Notes: generated from the sequence alone by a model not told the origin. A DNA stretch of 64,000 nt from an uncultured bacterium (GCA_937124615.1 CAKZKR010000008.1:1-64000); one strand, 5' to 3'. Positions 35,311 to 45,285 are shown, counted from the stretch's first letter. Program-made: numbers and translations.

Positions 35311-35547
35311 TTACTTTTGTATAGGATAAGGATATTTACAACGGGGGCATATTTGTTTGGCAGGTTTTAATAACAGCCAAATAAACATAAAGAAAACTAT
35401 AATAAATAATGGGGTGAATGTGAAAGATACTATCAATAATCCCAAAAGAAGTAGCCATGAACTACATTCTGTCCCTTTTACTTCCGCTTGCCCTATATAG
35501 GAGCAATTGGGACACTCTATTCTTTTTGACCATAATGCGAATGCCAT
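35311..35547 (-). CDS. Small membrane protein flanked by two CxxC zinc knuckles
   Basis: 78 residues. An N-terminal CPNC knuckle (IECPNCSYIGQAEV), a Cys plus a 30-residue hydrophobic stretch (about 29-60) and a C-terminal CPRC (ICPRCKYPYP) suggest a split zinc ribbon around a membrane hairpin, similar in plan to LITAF-like proteins. No function can be assigned. It lies ten bases upstream-of-stop from the beta-propeller gene start-side neighbour and between carA and that gene. Confidence 0.55.
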   Translation of the reverse strand: MAFALWSKRIECPNCSYIGQAEVKGTECSSWLLLLGLLIVSFTFTPLFIIVFFMFIWLLLKPAKQICPRCKYPYPIQK

Positions 35548-35557
35548 AACGATAAAA

Positions 35558-38539
35558 TTACAAGGTTAAGAAAATATATCCCGAGTAACCAAGAATTATA
35601 TAAACACCAAGATTACCTACTCTAAATTTTTGGAGATATGGTGTCGAAAAGATATTTCTCAGTGAAGGGGTCTCATTGAAACCTATGTTTACAAGCAATA
35701 CGGACACTCCGTCAATAGAAAGATATAATTGATTCTTAGCAATTCCTAGAATAGTCCCCCAAACCTCTCCAATTTCTACTTTTGATGGATTCATAAACTT
35801 CCCGTCCACAATATCTCTCTTTTCAAGAACTGTATTACTATATCCATTTAATATAAAAAGATAAGGCCAATATATCTTCATATTTGACGATTCGTATGCC
35901 AGCTTTAGAGAATCAATTATGACAACTGGCTTATCTTCTTCCCATTGGATACTGCGTATCCATTGTTCGTAATTATAAATATCATTTGTTACATTGTATT
36001 GCCAATCTTTTAAGAAAAGGATATTTCCCTGTTCGTTTGAAGTTTGCAATATGCCTGGGACATTAACAAATTTAGGTTCTGTTAATGCATCTAAATTTAT
36101 TTCCCCTAAGTAATAAGCGACAAGAGGGTAATAACTATTTGCAGAATCAATATTCTTTTGAATTGTTAAGAATAATTTTCCACTTGCTTCTGAAAGGGAA
36201 ACAATATTGTTATACCCCAGTCCTACTGTTCTAATATCGTCAAGATTTCTGATATTTATTATTGCAAAACCTTGATTTGGAGGAGTAACCTGATTACCAA
36301 TAGAGTAGTTATAAGAACTTCCCCAACCTCTTAATACGAGATAGTTATCGCAGACCATTATCGGATTGTTCTCTAGAGAAGGAGACCACCACCAATAATA
36401 CGGGGCCATCATTTTCTTTGAATCCGACGAAACTACTCCTGATGAATTTACTCTATCGACAGCAGCCTCTGGTATAGAATAGTCACACCATCTACACCAA
36501 CCCCAATATGAAGTATAGGGAGTCAATGAAATCTTAAAATCATTAAGAATTGATAAATTAGAATCCTTATCCATGTATATATTGACAACCCTGTAATAAG
36601 ACTCATAAGTAGGAGCATCTGCCCATTCATTAATAACTAAAATCAAATTATTATTGATACCTTTAATCGTTTCCATTAACCAACCATTGGTCTTAACTAT
36701 TATAGAATTAAGGACAGCATCTCCTTGGCATAACCTTATCTCAAGATTTTTTTGTTCTGTGTGATTGATTATCTCTGCAATTTTACCATCAGTCCCTATT
36801 TCAAGGACATCCAGCATGTTTTCAGCAAGAAGAATGGTATTTGTTGTAAGTGTAGGAGGGTTTATTCCATCACATTCAATTTCATGGATATACTCCGAAG
36901 TAATAGCATAAAAGAAATCACTGTACTTTATCGTCCTAGAAACCTGCCCCTTCATGTCTACAGAACCAAGAGATACAAGTGTCTGTGCATCCATTTGTAG
37001 GGAAATAAACTGGAGTTGCTCTTTATATTCGTTTCCATTCCAACCGCTAAAGGGGACGATAACAAGATCTCCCAAAACTGCAAATGATTTTACATCACTA
37101 AAAGCAGATGACCATGTCCAACCTTCACCTAAAGAAACAACAGATTTTTCCAATGGATTACTTGGGTCCGATACATCAAACCAACTTACCTTTACACGGC
37201 GTTGATTATCTGTGTCGTCAACACCCAGTGCTATTAGTTGATTATTCCCAATGGGTTCTATATGAACAGACCAGCCCGGAACTTTGAGTTGTCCTTTTAC
37301 TTCCGGTTTTGTAGCATCAGTTAAATCTATTACAAATAAAGGGTCTATGGTCAAATAAGTAACTAAATACGCCAAATCTCCTGCGAACCGTGTTGCATAA
37401 AGTGTTTCTCCTTGTGCGTCGGGAATTGTAATTTGAGAAATCTGTTGAAATCCCTGAGATGGATTTGCGATATCGAAATTTGTTAAATAGGTATGTCTTT
37501 CTGGCCACCAGGTGTTAGAGACAATCCGTAATACTCCATTCCATTCATCCAACTTAAATCGGTCTGCAACAGAGCCCGGTACAGTTCCTAAATAATAGGC
37601 TTCTATCTTTCCCGATGCATTTGTAATATCTACATAAGTAATATCCGTTACCTGTGTACTGCCATTATTCCAGTTCGGTGCACAAACATATATTGCAGAA
37701 GTAGATGCCTGTATTACAGTTCCATAACCCGGAAAATTTATTTGATCCGTAATTTCAGGATTTTCCTCTTGACGAATATCGACGCTGGTTATCCAGCATT
37801 TAGTACCTGATGTAGTCGACCATGAACCTTCTGAGAGTGTAACTGTCCCCTCTTCTACTTCACTCTCTTCCTCAACATAATAATACTGATAATCTGATGT
37901 TACAGCATACAAAACATCTCCAAGCATACGGCTATCAATAAAATCACCAGGTAATGCAAGAGAGGATACTACCCTGGGAATAGTAATATCTTCTATATCA
38001 ACTATATATAATTGTGAACCTGTTGTTTTCTTTACAACCCCGTTTTCTATTGTATGTTTAATCGTATAGCCAATTAAAACATACGCCCTATTACCAACGA
38101 TGTACAAATCGCGCGGATAGCCATAGATTGGAACATTGGAGACCACTTTTTTTTCATCTAAATCTACTAATGATAGTCCCCTATATTGATTTAACACAAA
38201 CAAAATACTATTAACCCTCCGATACACATCCGGCTCTACCAATTCCCGCTTATTATCAGATTCTCCTTCCTCATTTCCTCCTTCCACATCTGTTGTTGGA
38301 ATGGGACCATATTCCCCATTCCGGGTATTTGAAATACCAGCACTTGTGAATTTTACTTCCCCCTCAAATATACCTTCATTTTCACCTTCATTTATAACAT
38401 TTGTCTCTCCCTCAATGTAATGAGTATTCCCGGATTCTGTGGGAATAGTATTGGGTTTTTTACTGCACGAAAATGTAAAGGTGATTAAAAAGAAAAATAA
38501 TCCTGTAATCATAATTGCGTTTTTAAGATAATATTTCAT
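35558..38539 (-). CDS. Large lipoprotein with beta-propeller domain and Glu/Gly-rich N-terminal linker
   Basis: 993 residues from the ATG at 38539, which has AAAGGAA six bases before it; an earlier in-frame ATG at 38560 would put that site inside the gene. The signal peptide ends with a lipobox (FSC, Cys25). A Glu/Gly/Asn-rich linker follows (about 35-90). The rest is a beta-rich repetitive protein, beginning ILFVLNQYRGLSLVDLDEK and carrying repeated DLTDATKPEVKGQL, DVSDPSNPLEKS and similar units. This matches the secreted C-terminal beta-propeller (Beta_propel) group. Probably an outer-membrane or surface binding protein; ligand unknown. Confidence 0.75.
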   Translation of the reverse strand: MKYYLKNAIMITGLFFFLITFTFSCSKKPNTIPTESGNTHYIEGETNVINEGENEGIFEGEVKFTSAGISNTRNGEYGPIPTTDVEGGNEEGESDNKRELVEPDVYRRVNSILFVLNQYRGLSLVDLDEKKVVSNVPIYGYPRDLYIVGNRAYVLIGYTIKHTIENGVVKKTTGSQLYIVDIEDITIPRVVSSLALPGDFIDSRMLGDVLYAVTSDYQYYYVEEESEVEEGTVTLSEGSWSTTSGTKCWITSVDIRQEENPEITDQINFPGYGTVIQASTSAIYVCAPNWNNGSTQVTDITYVDITNASGKIEAYYLGTVPGSVADRFKLDEWNGVLRIVSNTWWPERHTYLTNFDIANPSQGFQQISQITIPDAQGETLYATRFAGDLAYLVTYLTIDPLFVIDLTDATKPEVKGQLKVPGWSVHIEPIGNNQLIALGVDDTDNQRRVKVSWFDVSDPSNPLEKSVVSLGEGWTWSSAFSDVKSFAVLGDLVIVPFSGWNGNEYKEQLQFISLQMDAQTLVSLGSVDMKGQVSRTIKYSDFFYAITSEYIHEIECDGINPPTLTTNTILLAENMLDVLEIGTDGKIAEIINHTEQKNLEIRLCQGDAVLNSIIVKTNGWLMETIKGINNNLILVINEWADAPTYESYYRVVNIYMDKDSNLSILNDFKISLTPYTSYWGWCRWCDYSIPEAAVDRVNSSGVVSSDSKKMMAPYYWWWSPSLENNPIMVCDNYLVLRGWGSSYNYSIGNQVTPPNQGFAIINIRNLDDIRTVGLGYNNIVSLSEASGKLFLTIQKNIDSANSYYPLVAYYLGEINLDALTEPKFVNVPGILQTSNEQGNILFLKDWQYNVTNDIYNYEQWIRSIQWEEDKPVVIIDSLKLAYESSNMKIYWPYLFILNGYSNTVLEKRDIVDGKFMNPSKVEIGEVWGTILGIAKNQLYLSIDGVSVLLVNIGFNETPSLRNIFSTPYLQKFRVGNLGVYIILGYSGYIFLTL

Positions 38540-38702
38540 GACACATTCCTTTTTCGACATATATTTTCCTTATATATTATACTAATAACCTTGCATGATA
38601 TAACATAAAATATATGATAAGAAATAAATTTGCGATAAAAATTATAAATATCCTGAATTCCAATTAAAATATAAAAAAACATTTGATAAGGAGTTTTTAA
38701 CT

Positions 38703-40100
38703 ATGGAAGAAAAACAAAGCAAAGAAGTTAGCCGTCGAAGTTTTATTGAAAAGACGGCAAAAATTACTGCGGGAATTGCAGTTGGTTCTGCGTTAACTCG
38801 TGTATCTCAGGCCCAGATTTACAAAGCTATTCTCCCATCTAAAATATTAGGTGCCAATGAAAAAATTAGAACGGGACATATTGGTACTGGAGGAATGGGA
38901 CGCTCCAATCTCGGTTTTGTTTTAAAAAGAGATGATATTCAGCCGATTGCATTATGTGATTTGTATCGTAAGAATCTCGAACGCGGAGCGCAAATGGTTA
39001 AACAAAAATACTCCGATTTTACCACACACCATGATTTTCGTGAGATTATAGATAACAAAGATGTAGATGCTGTTGTGATAGCAACCCCGGACCATTGGCA
39101 TTGCCTCTGTGTATTATATGCTGCAGATGCGAAAAAGCATATCTACTGTGAAAAACCTCTTTCGACCACAATTGAAGAAGGTCGCAAAATGGTGGAAGCT
39201 GTGCGGCGCAATAAGGTAATTTTCCAGGGTGGAACCATGCAAAGAAGTGGCCAGCATTTTCAAGAAGCGGTTGAATTAGTTAAAAGTGGTTATATCGGTA
39301 AAGTTGCCCATGTGGAGACTTTTAACCATGAGGATAAACCTATAGAAGGTATTGGGCAGGGAGATAGTGATCAAGCAAAATGGGAAAAAGAAGGATTGGA
39401 TTGGGATTTCCATCAAGGATGGGTAGAACACAAACCCTTTAATACCAACCGCTGGATTTACCATTTCCGCTGGTTTCTGGATTACTCAGGAGGAAAAATT
39501 ACCGATTGGGGAGCACATCTTATCGATATAGCTCTATGGGGCATGGGTGAAGAAAAACAACCCAAATCGGTAACAGCAGTTGGAGGGAAATATGTCCTGA
39601 CAGATAACAGAACAACACCGGATACGCTTGAAGCCGTTTGGGAATTTGATGATTATATCCTGACCTTCACCAATAGAGTTTATAATATGTATCTTCCCAA
39701 GGGTTATTCCGACCATGGAATCTTATTCCATGGAACATTAGGGACTCTTCGTGTAGACCGAGGTGGTTATGAAGTTATTCCTGTACCAAACAATGATGGT
39801 TGTGAACCTAAGAAAACAGGTCCTTCTCAATTGAATGAGCCTCATTGGCAGAATTTTGTAGATGCTATTCGTGAAAATAAAGACCCAATCGTTACTGTTG
39901 AAATCCTTCACAATACAACTCGTGTTTGCCACATGGGAACCTGTGCCTATGTCGCAGGCGGGAGGTTACTATGGGACCCTGCTAATGAACGATTTATCGG
40001 AGATGATGAAGTGACGAAAAAAGCAAACGCATGGGCATACCGCCCCTATCTCAATGGCTGGAATTTAGAACCCCCTTATGATAGAAAGCAAAAATCATAG
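38703..40100 (+). CDS. Tat-exported Gfo/Idh/MocA-family oxidoreductase
   Basis: 465 residues. The N-terminus has a twin-arginine signal (VSRRSFIEKTAKITAGIAVG). The Rossmann domain has TGHIGTGGMGRSNLGFVL, DAVVIATPDHWHCL and the family's YCEKPLSTT. The C-terminal domain has DWDFHQGWV and SGGKITDWGAHLIDIALWG, typical of the large Tat-exported group in Planctomycetes, Lentisphaerae and relatives. Such enzymes act on sugars or glycan parts in the periplasm with a folded NAD(P) cofactor. The substrate is unknown. GGAGTTTTTAACT precedes the ATG. A bidirectional terminator separates it from pyrC. Confidence 0.9.
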   Translation: MEEKQSKEVSRRSFIEKTAKITAGIAVGSALTRVSQAQIYKAILPSKILGANEKIRTGHIGTGGMGRSNLGFVLKRDDIQPIALCDLYRKNLERGAQMVKQKYSDFTTHHDFREIIDNKDVDAVVIATPDHWHCLCVLYAADAKKHIYCEKPLSTTIEEGRKMVEAVRRNKVIFQGGTMQRSGQHFQEAVELVKSGYIGKVAHVETFNHEDKPIEGIGQGDSDQAKWEKEGLDWDFHQGWVEHKPFNTNRWIYHFRWFLDYSGGKITDWGAHLIDIALWGMGEEKQPKSVTAVGGKYVLTDNRTTPDTLEAVWEFDDYILTFTNRVYNMYLPKGYSDHGILFHGTLGTLRVDRGGYEVIPVPNNDGCEPKKTGPSQLNEPHWQNFVDAIRENKDPIVTVEILHNTTRVCHMGTCAYVAGGRLLWDPANERFIGDDEVTKKANAWAYRPYLNGWNLEPPYDRKQKS

Positions 40101-40120
40101 AACGAAGTGGAAACTATTTA

Positions 40121-40157
40121 AAAGAGCCTATTATTTATTTTAAACAATAGGCTCTTT
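40121..40157. terminator. Bidirectional hairpin terminator
   Basis: AAAGAGCCTATT (40121-40132) pairs perfectly with AATAGGCTCTTT (40146-40157) around a 13-base loop. CGTTTTC follows on the plus strand and TTTTAAATAG on the minus strand. It serves the convergent oxidoreductase and pyrC genes. Confidence 0.85.
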
Positions 40158-40182
40158 CGTTTTCTCAGTGTTTGTGGGAATA

Positions 40183-41517
40183 TTAAAGCAGGAAGGCATC
40201 ACATAGAAATGTTGGAGATACGGACAATCCTTCGGGTAACAATACATCTTTATCTAAGTACAGTACCTTTCCACAACATAGAGTATACTTAACTTTACCG
40301 CATAGTTTTGTCCAGATAAAAGGTGAATTCGCACTCTTAGAATAAAAATAATCTTCTGTAACGATCCATTCTTCATCTGGATTAAAAATTGTAATATCTG
40401 CGGAAGTCCCAACTTCCAGAGTCCCTGCATTTATCTTGATGATATTTGCAGGGTTTTTAGTTAAGAGTTGTAACGCTTTTTCAATGCTAAGATAACCGGG
40501 CTTAACCAGCCCTTCAATTACGCATCCTAATAATGTTTCTAATCCAATAATTCCGAAAGGGGCTTCCTGAAAAGGCACATTTTTCTCTGTTCTTGTATGA
40601 GGAGCATGGTCTGTGGCAATACAATCAATAGTACCGTCTTTTAGACCCTCAATAATTGCTTGAATGTCTTCTTCTTCGCGTAAAGGAGGGTTCATTTTCA
40701 TATTTGAATTGTAATTTTCAATTTGACTGTCTTTAAGCATCCAATAATGGGGACAAGTCTCTGCTGTAACTGGTATCCCTTCTTTTTTTGCATTACGAAT
40801 AATCTCGACGCCTCGTTTTGTAGTTACATGTTGAATATGAATAGGGGCATTAGCCAATTTTGCCAGTCGTATATTTCTTTCAATTCGCGTTTCTTCTGCC
40901 TCTTTTGGAATTCCCGGTATACCTAAAAGGGTAGATATAACCCCTTCATTCATGGCTCCCCCTTCGCTCAATGCGAAATCTTCACAATGTGCTAGATAGG
41001 GGAGACCGACCATTCCCGCGTACTCAAGAACATGGCGTAACACGGATGACGACTCTATATCATTTCCATCATCTGTCACAGCAACGGCACCAGATTGGAG
41101 TAAATCGGCCATTTCTGTTAGTTCTTTTCCCTCTCTGCCTTTGGTGGCACATGCAGCGGGATAAATATGAATTCCATCTAAATCTTGGGCTCTTCTAACG
41201 ACCAATTCAACCATCCCTGCATTATCAATAGGAGGCATTGTATTGGGCATAGTAACCACGGATGTAACTCCTCCGTGAGCAGACGCCCTTGCTCCTGACG
41301 CTATAGTTTCTTTCGACTCAAAACCGGGTTCACGAAAATGAACATGAATATCAACAAATCCCGGAGAAACAATCATCCCTTCAGCATCAATATATACATC
41401 TCCTTTCAAATCGGTTCCAATCGCCGATACCATACCATTCTCAATTCCTATATCAGATTTCCCTGAGAAATTGGATGATGGCTCAATTAGCCAGCCATTT
41501 TTTATAACTATTATCAT
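40183..41517 (-). CDS. pyrC: Dihydroorotase, class I
   Basis: 444 residues. The metal motif is DIHVHFREPGFESKETI, followed by VVTMPNTMPPIDN. Further ligands are in YLAHCEDFALS, IQHVTTKRGVEIIR and the catalytic Asp in CIATDHAPHTRTEK. It closes carbamoyl aspartate to dihydroorotate, the third pyrimidine step. Its ATG is two bases after the pyrR-pyrB stop, so the two are one transcription unit, as in other PyrR-regulated operons. Confidence 0.96.
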   Translation of the reverse strand: MIIVIKNGWLIEPSSNFSGKSDIGIENGMVSAIGTDLKGDVYIDAEGMIVSPGFVDIHVHFREPGFESKETIASGARASAHGGVTSVVTMPNTMPPIDNAGMVELVVRRAQDLDGIHIYPAACATKGREGKELTEMADLLQSGAVAVTDDGNDIESSSVLRHVLEYAGMVGLPYLAHCEDFALSEGGAMNEGVISTLLGIPGIPKEAEETRIERNIRLAKLANAPIHIQHVTTKRGVEIIRNAKKEGIPVTAETCPHYWMLKDSQIENYNSNMKMNPPLREEEDIQAIIEGLKDGTIDCIATDHAPHTRTEKNVPFQEAPFGIIGLETLLGCVIEGLVKPGYLSIEKALQLLTKNPANIIKINAGTLEVGTSADITIFNPDEEWIVTEDYFYSKSANSPFIWTKLCGKVKYTLCCGKVLYLDKDVLLPEGLSVSPTFLCDAFLL

Positions 41518-41519
41518 AA

Positions 41520-43127
41520 TTACACTCCATTGTGTTTATATTGGCTGTTAACTAATAAATGCATGACAGCCATACGAACAGCAACACCATGACTAACCTG
41601 TTGGAGAATCAGGCTTCGTGGACTGTCTGCAATTTCTGTGGCTAACTCTATATCTCGATTAATAGGTCCCGGATGCATAACAATTGCATGTTCCGGTGCG
41701 TAACGAATGGTTTCTCGGTCTATACGATACAATCGAACATATTCCCGAATACTTGGGAAAAGCCCTTTTGTTTGTCTTTCTAACTGAATTCTCAGAGCAT
41801 AAATAATATCTGCATCTAAAAGAGCCTCTTTTAGGTGTGTTGTAATTTTTACTCCCAATTTTTCAAAAGATTTTGGTATTAATGTTTGGGGTCCACAAAG
41901 TGTGATTTGAGCCCCTAATTTTAGTAATGCCCAGATATTACTTCTTGCTACCCGACTATGGGCTATGTCTCCTATTATCGAAACTTTTGCCCCTTCCAGA
42001 CCAATATTATTATCTCTTTTGTATTTTCTATAAAATTGCATCATTGTAAAGACATCTAAAAGTCCCTGGGTGGGATGTTCATGTTGGCCATCTCCCGCAT
42101 TGATTACATGGGAGGGATGACTATCTGCTAGAAGTTTCGGAACCCCTGAACAACGATGTCTTACAACGAGAATATCTGTTTTCATCGCTTCAATATTATA
42201 TAAAGTATCGTGCAGAGTTTCTCCTTTTTTCTCACTTGAACTTACAGTAGATATTGAAAGAGTGTCTGCACTTAACCGTTTTGCCGCAAGGTCAAAAGAT
42301 GCAAAAGTTCTTGTACTGGGCTCATGAAACCAATGAACTACAACCCTTCCTTGTAATAAGGGGACTTTCTTTATTCCTGTGCTGCGAGCCATTACCTCGA
42401 GGAAGGGAGGAACCATGTTTAATATGGACACAATCTCATCCTTTGACAAAAACTGTAATCCCAATAAATCTTTGTGTTTCCATATCTTTAAAGCTGGGTG
42501 GTCCGCACTAAATACTTGTTCTTTTTGAGATGGTTCCTTCAAATCAGTTTCAACAGTACTTTTTTGTTCTTCTATAATCACTATATCCTTCCCGTCAATT
42601 TCTTTGAGTGAAACAGAAATCCATAAATTTTGAGGAATTGATTCAAGAGTTGGTTTCCAAGCACAATAGGAAGGTTGAATGGGAATTTCCCTGCCTCCAC
42701 GGTCAATCAAACACGCTAACAGTATTTGTTTAGGTCTACCGTAATACATAATTTCATCCATTGCCGCCCTTATAGTTCTACCTGCTGCAAGGACATCATC
42801 TACAAGAATAATTGTTCTTTGATTAATATCAAATGAGAAGTGTGTGGTGCCGTGTGATTGGACGACCCCCCTGCCAATTCTCAAATCATCTCGAAAAAGT
42901 GTTGTAGAAATGGCACCTACGGGTGGTAATATTTTACAAATCTTGAAGATTTCTTCAGATATGCGTTTCGCTAAAGGATATCCTCTACGCAATATACCGA
43001 TGAAAGCCAATTCCTGTACATTGTTTTCATTAATTATTTGCTGTGCTAAGAGACGGATTAAATCTCTCATTATTTCTTCATTAAATAGAATTGTCCCTGC
43101 TTTTATCTCTGTAGATTCTCTCACCAT
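41520..43127 (-). CDS. Fused PyrR regulator/uracil phosphoribosyltransferase and aspartate carbamoyltransferase
   Basis: 535 residues with no frame break. The first part (about 1-180) is PyrR: LAFIGILRRGYPLAKRI, FRDDLRIGRG and the PRPP loop TIILVDDVLAAGRT. A linker (about 185-215) leads to full-length PyrB: WFHEPSTRTFASFDLAAKRL, INAGDGQHEHPTQGLLD (carbamoyl phosphate and aspartate sites) and VMHPGPINRD near the end. PyrR binds RNA or transfers uracil in pyrimidine control; PyrB makes carbamoyl aspartate. These are usually separate adjacent genes. The start at 43127 has AGGTGATAG before it; the frame is open to 43181. pyrC follows directly. Confidence 0.92.
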   Translation of the reverse strand: MVRESTEIKAGTILFNEEIMRDLIRLLAQQIINENNVQELAFIGILRRGYPLAKRISEEIFKICKILPPVGAISTTLFRDDLRIGRGVVQSHGTTHFSFDINQRTIILVDDVLAAGRTIRAAMDEIMYYGRPKQILLACLIDRGGREIPIQPSYCAWKPTLESIPQNLWISVSLKEIDGKDIVIIEEQKSTVETDLKEPSQKEQVFSADHPALKIWKHKDLLGLQFLSKDEIVSILNMVPPFLEVMARSTGIKKVPLLQGRVVVHWFHEPSTRTFASFDLAAKRLSADTLSISTVSSSEKKGETLHDTLYNIEAMKTDILVVRHRCSGVPKLLADSHPSHVINAGDGQHEHPTQGLLDVFTMMQFYRKYKRDNNIGLEGAKVSIIGDIAHSRVARSNIWALLKLGAQITLCGPQTLIPKSFEKLGVKITTHLKEALLDADIIYALRIQLERQTKGLFPSIREYVRLYRIDRETIRYAPEHAIVMHPGPINRDIELATEIADSPRSLILQQVSHGVAVRMAVMHLLVNSQYKHNGV

Positions 43128-43164
43128 ATCTATCACCTTTTTATATCCTGCAAGAAATATGTAT

Positions 43165-43181
43165 TTGATAAATTGTATCAA
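43165..43181. promoter_or_regulatory. Short palindrome upstream of pyrR-pyrB
   Basis: TTGATA (43165-43170) and TATCAA (43176-43181) flank a five-base centre, a 17-base perfect dyad about 40 bases before the chosen start. It could be a protein operator or, in RNA, a small hairpin. In AT-rich DNA a six-base dyad is weak evidence. Confidence 0.3.
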
Positions 43182-43215
43182 TGACTAACGAATACTTCAA
43201 AATATAAAATATAGA

Positions 43216-44637
43216 TTAATCTTCAGGTTTTTCTCCTGCAGGTGCCATTTTTACGATTCGGGGATGAAACACTGCTAAAGGTATAACGAGGTCTTCTTGC
43301 TCTTTCATAACTTTGTGTATATCTTTATAAACGAGTGGTATCTCATCTATACCTGCTGTGATAACATGCACCTTTTGTTCTTTAAGTAAATACTCTACTT
43401 TTTTCCATGATAGAGTTTTCTTCGCTTGAGTTCTGCTCATGAGTCTACCTGCTCCGTGTGCTGCTGAACACAAAGATTCTTCATTGCCCAGACCTTTAAC
43501 TATAAACGCAGGACTTGCCATTGAACCTGGAATTATACCTAATTGACCTCTTTCTGCTGGCGTTGCCCCTTTCCGATGTACGATGACCTCTTTCCCATCA
43601 TGTATTTCTTTCCATGCAAAATTATGGTGATTTTCAATAGTCCATATTATAGGGACACCTAAATTTTTGCTAATGTGGGTATGGATGCATTCATGATTTG
43701 CCTGGGCATATTTTCCCATTAATTGCATAGATTCCCAATATTCCTGTCCGTCATGTCCTTCTAAAGACAGCCATGCCAAATGTTGTAGTTCATGAGGAAG
43801 ATTTCGAAGCCTTTGTCTAGCTATCTTACTATAATATTCACATACCAGAGCACCTGTTCCTCTACTTCCACTGTGTGTCAATAAAGCAAGATAAAAACCT
43901 TGTGGTACAGGCAATTCATCTGTAAAAATCTCCAGAATCCCAAATTCTACAAAATGGTTTCCACTACCACTTGTTCCTAATTGGTCCCATGCTTTATCCT
44001 TGTTCTCTTTTGTAACAGGTGAAATATTCCAATTTAAATCCATAACAGGATGGTATCTACGGGGGGTAAATGTGCTCCCGACACCAAATCGTGTTTCCTG
44101 TTCAATAGATTTTCTTAATTTTGAAGGGTTTTCTTCAATGATCATAGGAGACAAATCAAAAACGCTCATTTTTACACGACATGCTATATCAACCCCTACT
44201 GCAAATGGTATTACCGCATTATTTGTAGCGAGAACTCCTCCAATTGGTAGACCATATCCTACATGAGCATCCGGCATGAGAGCCCCTCGAACGGAAATTG
44301 GGAGAGAACAAGCATTATGAATTTGTTGTATAGATTCAAGGTCAATATCTGTTCCCCATATTTTATATGGAGCCCTTGTTGTTCTACCTATTTCTCCTGA
44401 ATACTCATGATGAATTGGTAATTTATTCTCCCTGTTTCCGGCATGTAATTTTTTTGCTAACTCACCCCATAAATTGTCCTGTATAAAAGCAATAGGATTG
44501 CGAATGATTACTCGTAACATCCTTTTTGCATCTTTTTTAGAATAACCCTCGTTAATGGCCCTGTTAAAAACCTGTTTTGCAATTTCACGCAGTTCTTTAG
44601 AAGTATAACCAATCTGAATTAATTCCTTTTCTTTCAT
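43216..44637 (-). CDS. rtcB: RNA-splicing ligase RtcB
   Basis: 473 residues, the normal RtcB length. Metal-binding and active-site stretches are DAHVGYGLPIGGVLATNN, GVDIACRVKMSVFD (with the bridging Cys), NHHNFAWKEIHDGKE, HRKGATPAERGQLGIIPGSM and the guanylated His in AAHGAGRLMSRTQAKK. It joins 3'-phosphate or 2',3'-cyclic phosphate ends to 5'-OH RNA with GTP and Mn, for tRNA or RNA repair. No archease gene is visible beside it. It lies 23 bases after the Nudix gene on the same strand. Confidence 0.95.
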   Translation of the reverse strand: MKEKELIQIGYTSKELREIAKQVFNRAINEGYSKKDAKRMLRVIIRNPIAFIQDNLWGELAKKLHAGNRENKLPIHHEYSGEIGRTTRAPYKIWGTDIDLESIQQIHNACSLPISVRGALMPDAHVGYGLPIGGVLATNNAVIPFAVGVDIACRVKMSVFDLSPMIIEENPSKLRKSIEQETRFGVGSTFTPRRYHPVMDLNWNISPVTKENKDKAWDQLGTSGSGNHFVEFGILEIFTDELPVPQGFYLALLTHSGSRGTGALVCEYYSKIARQRLRNLPHELQHLAWLSLEGHDGQEYWESMQLMGKYAQANHECIHTHISKNLGVPIIWTIENHHNFAWKEIHDGKEVIVHRKGATPAERGQLGIIPGSMASPAFIVKGLGNEESLCSAAHGAGRLMSRTQAKKTLSWKKVEYLLKEQKVHVITAGIDEIPLVYKDIHKVMKEQEDLVIPLAVFHPRIVKMAPAGEKPED

Positions 44638-44660
44638 AAACAGGTGCTAATAAAAATGTG

Positions 44661-45182
44661 TTAACATGTTTCCTGAAAATACATTCTTAATAATTCTTTA
44701 TGTGCTGTAAAAGCAAGGGGTGGAAGTTGGTCGTAGCGAAAAAATTCTGCTGCAGATACATCACTACCTGAACGGATCGTTCCAGTCCATTTTTCAACAA
44801 CAAAACCTAAAACTAAAATCGTTCCGTTATATTTGCTGGGCTGAGTGGATATTCCTAACAATTTTAATTTTTCAACTACAATTCCTGTTTCTTCCAGTAA
44901 CTCTCGTGCCGCGGATTCCTCAGTGGTTTCCCCTAACTCCATGTATCCCCCGGGAAGGGTCCATTGCCCAAATGCAGGATGAATCGCCCGTTTGGTTAGG
45001 AGAAGGTCTTCACCTGTATTTGTAACAAAACAGCATGTTGCAGGTGTTGGATTATGATAGTAATACCTTTGACAATTATTACAGTATGGACGCGGCTTTT
45101 CTCCATCATTATCTAAAACAAGCGGATCCCCACAAATGGCACAAAAACGCCACGGGAAAGGTTCAGAAAAATGAATGGGCAT
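44661..45182 (-). CDS. Nudix hydrolase with N-terminal zinc ribbon (NADH pyrophosphatase-like)
   Basis: 173 residues. The N-terminus has a four-Cys ribbon (FCAICGDPLVL, then RPYCNNCQRYYY) followed by HNPTPATCCFV, as in NudC-type and related enzymes. The Nudix box is complete: GGYMELGETTEESAAREL plus LEETGI. It hydrolyses a nucleoside diphosphate linked to X, such as NADH or ADP-ribose, in the cytoplasm. It lies divergently from the alpha/beta hydrolase gene and 23 bases before rtcB. Confidence 0.9.
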   Translation of the reverse strand: MPIHFSEPFPWRFCAICGDPLVLDNDGEKPRPYCNNCQRYYYHNPTPATCCFVTNTGEDLLLTKRAIHPAFGQWTLPGGYMELGETTEESAARELLEETGIVVEKLKLLGISTQPSKYNGTILVLGFVVEKWTGTIRSGSDVSAAEFFRYDQLPPLAFTAHKELLRMYFQETC

Positions 45183-45285
45183 GCATACAGACCTTTTCTT
45201 TTGTTTTTCTTTTTTTTTTTATATATTATATTTTATTTGGAATGTTTTCCGCCTCAATTTAATAGTAAAAGATGGATGCAAACAA

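Noticed and set aside
45175-45285. Upstream extension of the alpha/beta hydrolase frame
   Set aside because: It would overlap the divergent Nudix gene and bury the clear signal peptide that starts at 45286.
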